Source: Ashinkailepas kermadecensis (Eukaryota; Arthropoda; Thecostraca; Neolepadidae). Taken from it: a DNA stretch of 64,000 bases. Of this stretch, positions 62,871 through 64,000 are shown piece by piece. The DNA is taken from the NCBI GenBank assembly GCA_034440615.1, contig JAOTOM010002941.1, forward strand, positions 60,920-124,919. The letters are read 5' to 3'. Both the position numbers and the translations under genes were made by a program. The first letter of the stretch is position 1. Each line of letters starts with the position of its first letter. The notes under the pieces were generated by a model. That model was not told the DNA's origin and did no database searches. It saw only the letters and a program-made list of their open reading frames with translations.

Positions 62871-64000
62871 GTTTATTAATGTGCTTTAACATGATGTAAC
62901 AACTCATTTCGTCTGCAGATGCACACTTTTCAATTGTGAGGCAAAATAACACGCAAGAGGATCGGGATGAAAAATAATGTTCAGATTTTACAAAAATGTA
63001 ACATAACCTAACCTAACCTAGCCTAGCCTTCCATGCAAGAAATGATTTTCATGCCTAATTTCCAAGACAAAATTTTTTCTCAAACATTTTCAACTTAAAA
63101 AGTCTAGCATAACATAATCTAGCTTGAACCGTTTTTGAAAACGTTTTTTGTGAAAAATTTACTAACTTACAACAAAAGCCTAGCCTAACGCAACTAGGCG
63201 AAACCTAACGCCTTTGAATGATTCGTGGAGGTAAATGGGTGTAAAATCTGTCTTGTGGTTACCTTAGACTGCGATAATACCTTTTTTGTGCTACATGGTG
63301 CATGTGATGAACCACCATCTGCATGCTGCATGAGAGCATTGCACTTATTGCTTCACAATGAACAACAACATGTTGAAAGTGCTATATTTTCAGGAATGGA
63401 ATCCTGTGCTGATAACATTATCTGAGTTATAAATTTGCAACTCAGATCTAAATCATTTGTGTGAATAAATATGATAAATTCATGGAAATACATATACCGT
63501 TTTGTGGACAAGAAGTTATTCTGATGATTTCTGATGTATTGGAAAATGACAACTTTTCATGTTAGAAGCAGGCAAAGTTAAAGTACTTATATCTCAATAA
63601 GTGGTCAGTTCACTAACAAGACAGCAAATTCACTCAAATAGCGCTCAAATCACCAGGCGGCCTCCTTTTTGCAAGTTTAAAATCGATGACAGTGCTTTCT
63701 TGAATCATGTTTAAAGCACATGAAGGAAATCTTTTTCTGTGCTGATGCTGGTAGGGAACTGATGTGTGTAACGTTTAACTAACATTTCTAATGTACTGAT
63801 GTTTGTACACAAAATATAGCTCACTATTCTAAATAGCATGGGGAAGTATGATGCCATATATCATGGCTAATGCATGGGCAAACTGTTATGCAGCAGATTC
63901 CCTGCATTGTTACTTAGTTGTTCGGGCTTTAGGGCACATCGACCATGTTGATCACAGAGCTCCCTGCAGTGTTGTAAACTGATATTTCAGTATGTTTGCA
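62871..64000. other. AT-rich DNA with CCTAA repeats; no gene
   Basis: 63,000-63,290 repeats the CCTAACCTAACC and TTGTGGTTACCTTA phrases of the palindromic family. 63,291-64,000 has no recognisable feature. Confidence 0.5.

Overview
The window looks like repeat-saturated nuclear DNA of an animal, most likely an arthropod and possibly a crustacean. Visible reasons are: spliced eukaryotic gene structure (GT/AG junctions); many decayed non-LTR retrotransposons (CR1-like, Jockey/I-like and R2-like); hAT- and TTAA-type MITEs; a tRNA-derived SINE; TTAGG/CCTAA-rich repeats; and a CUB-serine protease whose S1 pocket combination (Ala189/Asp226) resembles crustacean brachyurin collagenases. The species call is inference. 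No bacterial operons, rRNA genes, CRISPR arrays or viral genomes are seen.

Layout. 0.1-7.4 kb: a CR1-like LINE fragment, the 3' end of a Jockey/I-like LINE, an AT-rich minisatellite, a TGTC microsatellite and a SINE. 8.5-12.0 kb: a 3.5-kb foldback-like element built of about 153-bp units, each carrying a DR1-type nuclear-receptor motif (AGGTCAAAGGTCA), followed directly by a hairpin with a TTAGG-rich loop. 13.9-22.3 kb: a SINE, then a minus-strand head-to-tail array of R2-like LINE pieces, each followed by the same GC-rich leader; one leader runs into a different LINE RT, and another junction is split by a 2.5-kb LINE. 23.3-24.3 kb: a TTAA MITE. 25.3-27.4 kb: an intronless gene for a secreted protein with two CUB domains and a serine protease, interrupted by one in-frame TAG, its 3' end embedded in a 67-bp tandem array. 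28.3-28.7 kb: hAT transposase debris. 29.6-34.2 kb: a nearly full CR1-like LINE (esterase-like ORF1, endonuclease, RT) with a second copy of itself inserted in opposite orientation. 41.1-44.1 kb: a multi-exon Ly6/quiver-like GPI-anchored protein gene on the minus strand. 44.5-46.1 kb: nested hAT MITEs. 46.2-48.6 kb: three adjoining minisatellites. 52-55 kb and 58.9-61 kb: AT-rich DNA with palindromic repeats. 55.2-58.9 kb: a Jockey/I-like LINE split by a TTAA MITE. 61.4-62.9 kb: another LINE fragment.

Only two loci look like host protein genes: the CUB protease and the Ly6-like gene. Both share a striking feature. Short tandem arrays abut them and are made from copies of their own exon edges: the stop codon and 3' end in the protease, and the 5' splice sites in both introns of the Ly6-like gene. 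Together with the DR1-bearing foldback element, these are the most interesting signals here.
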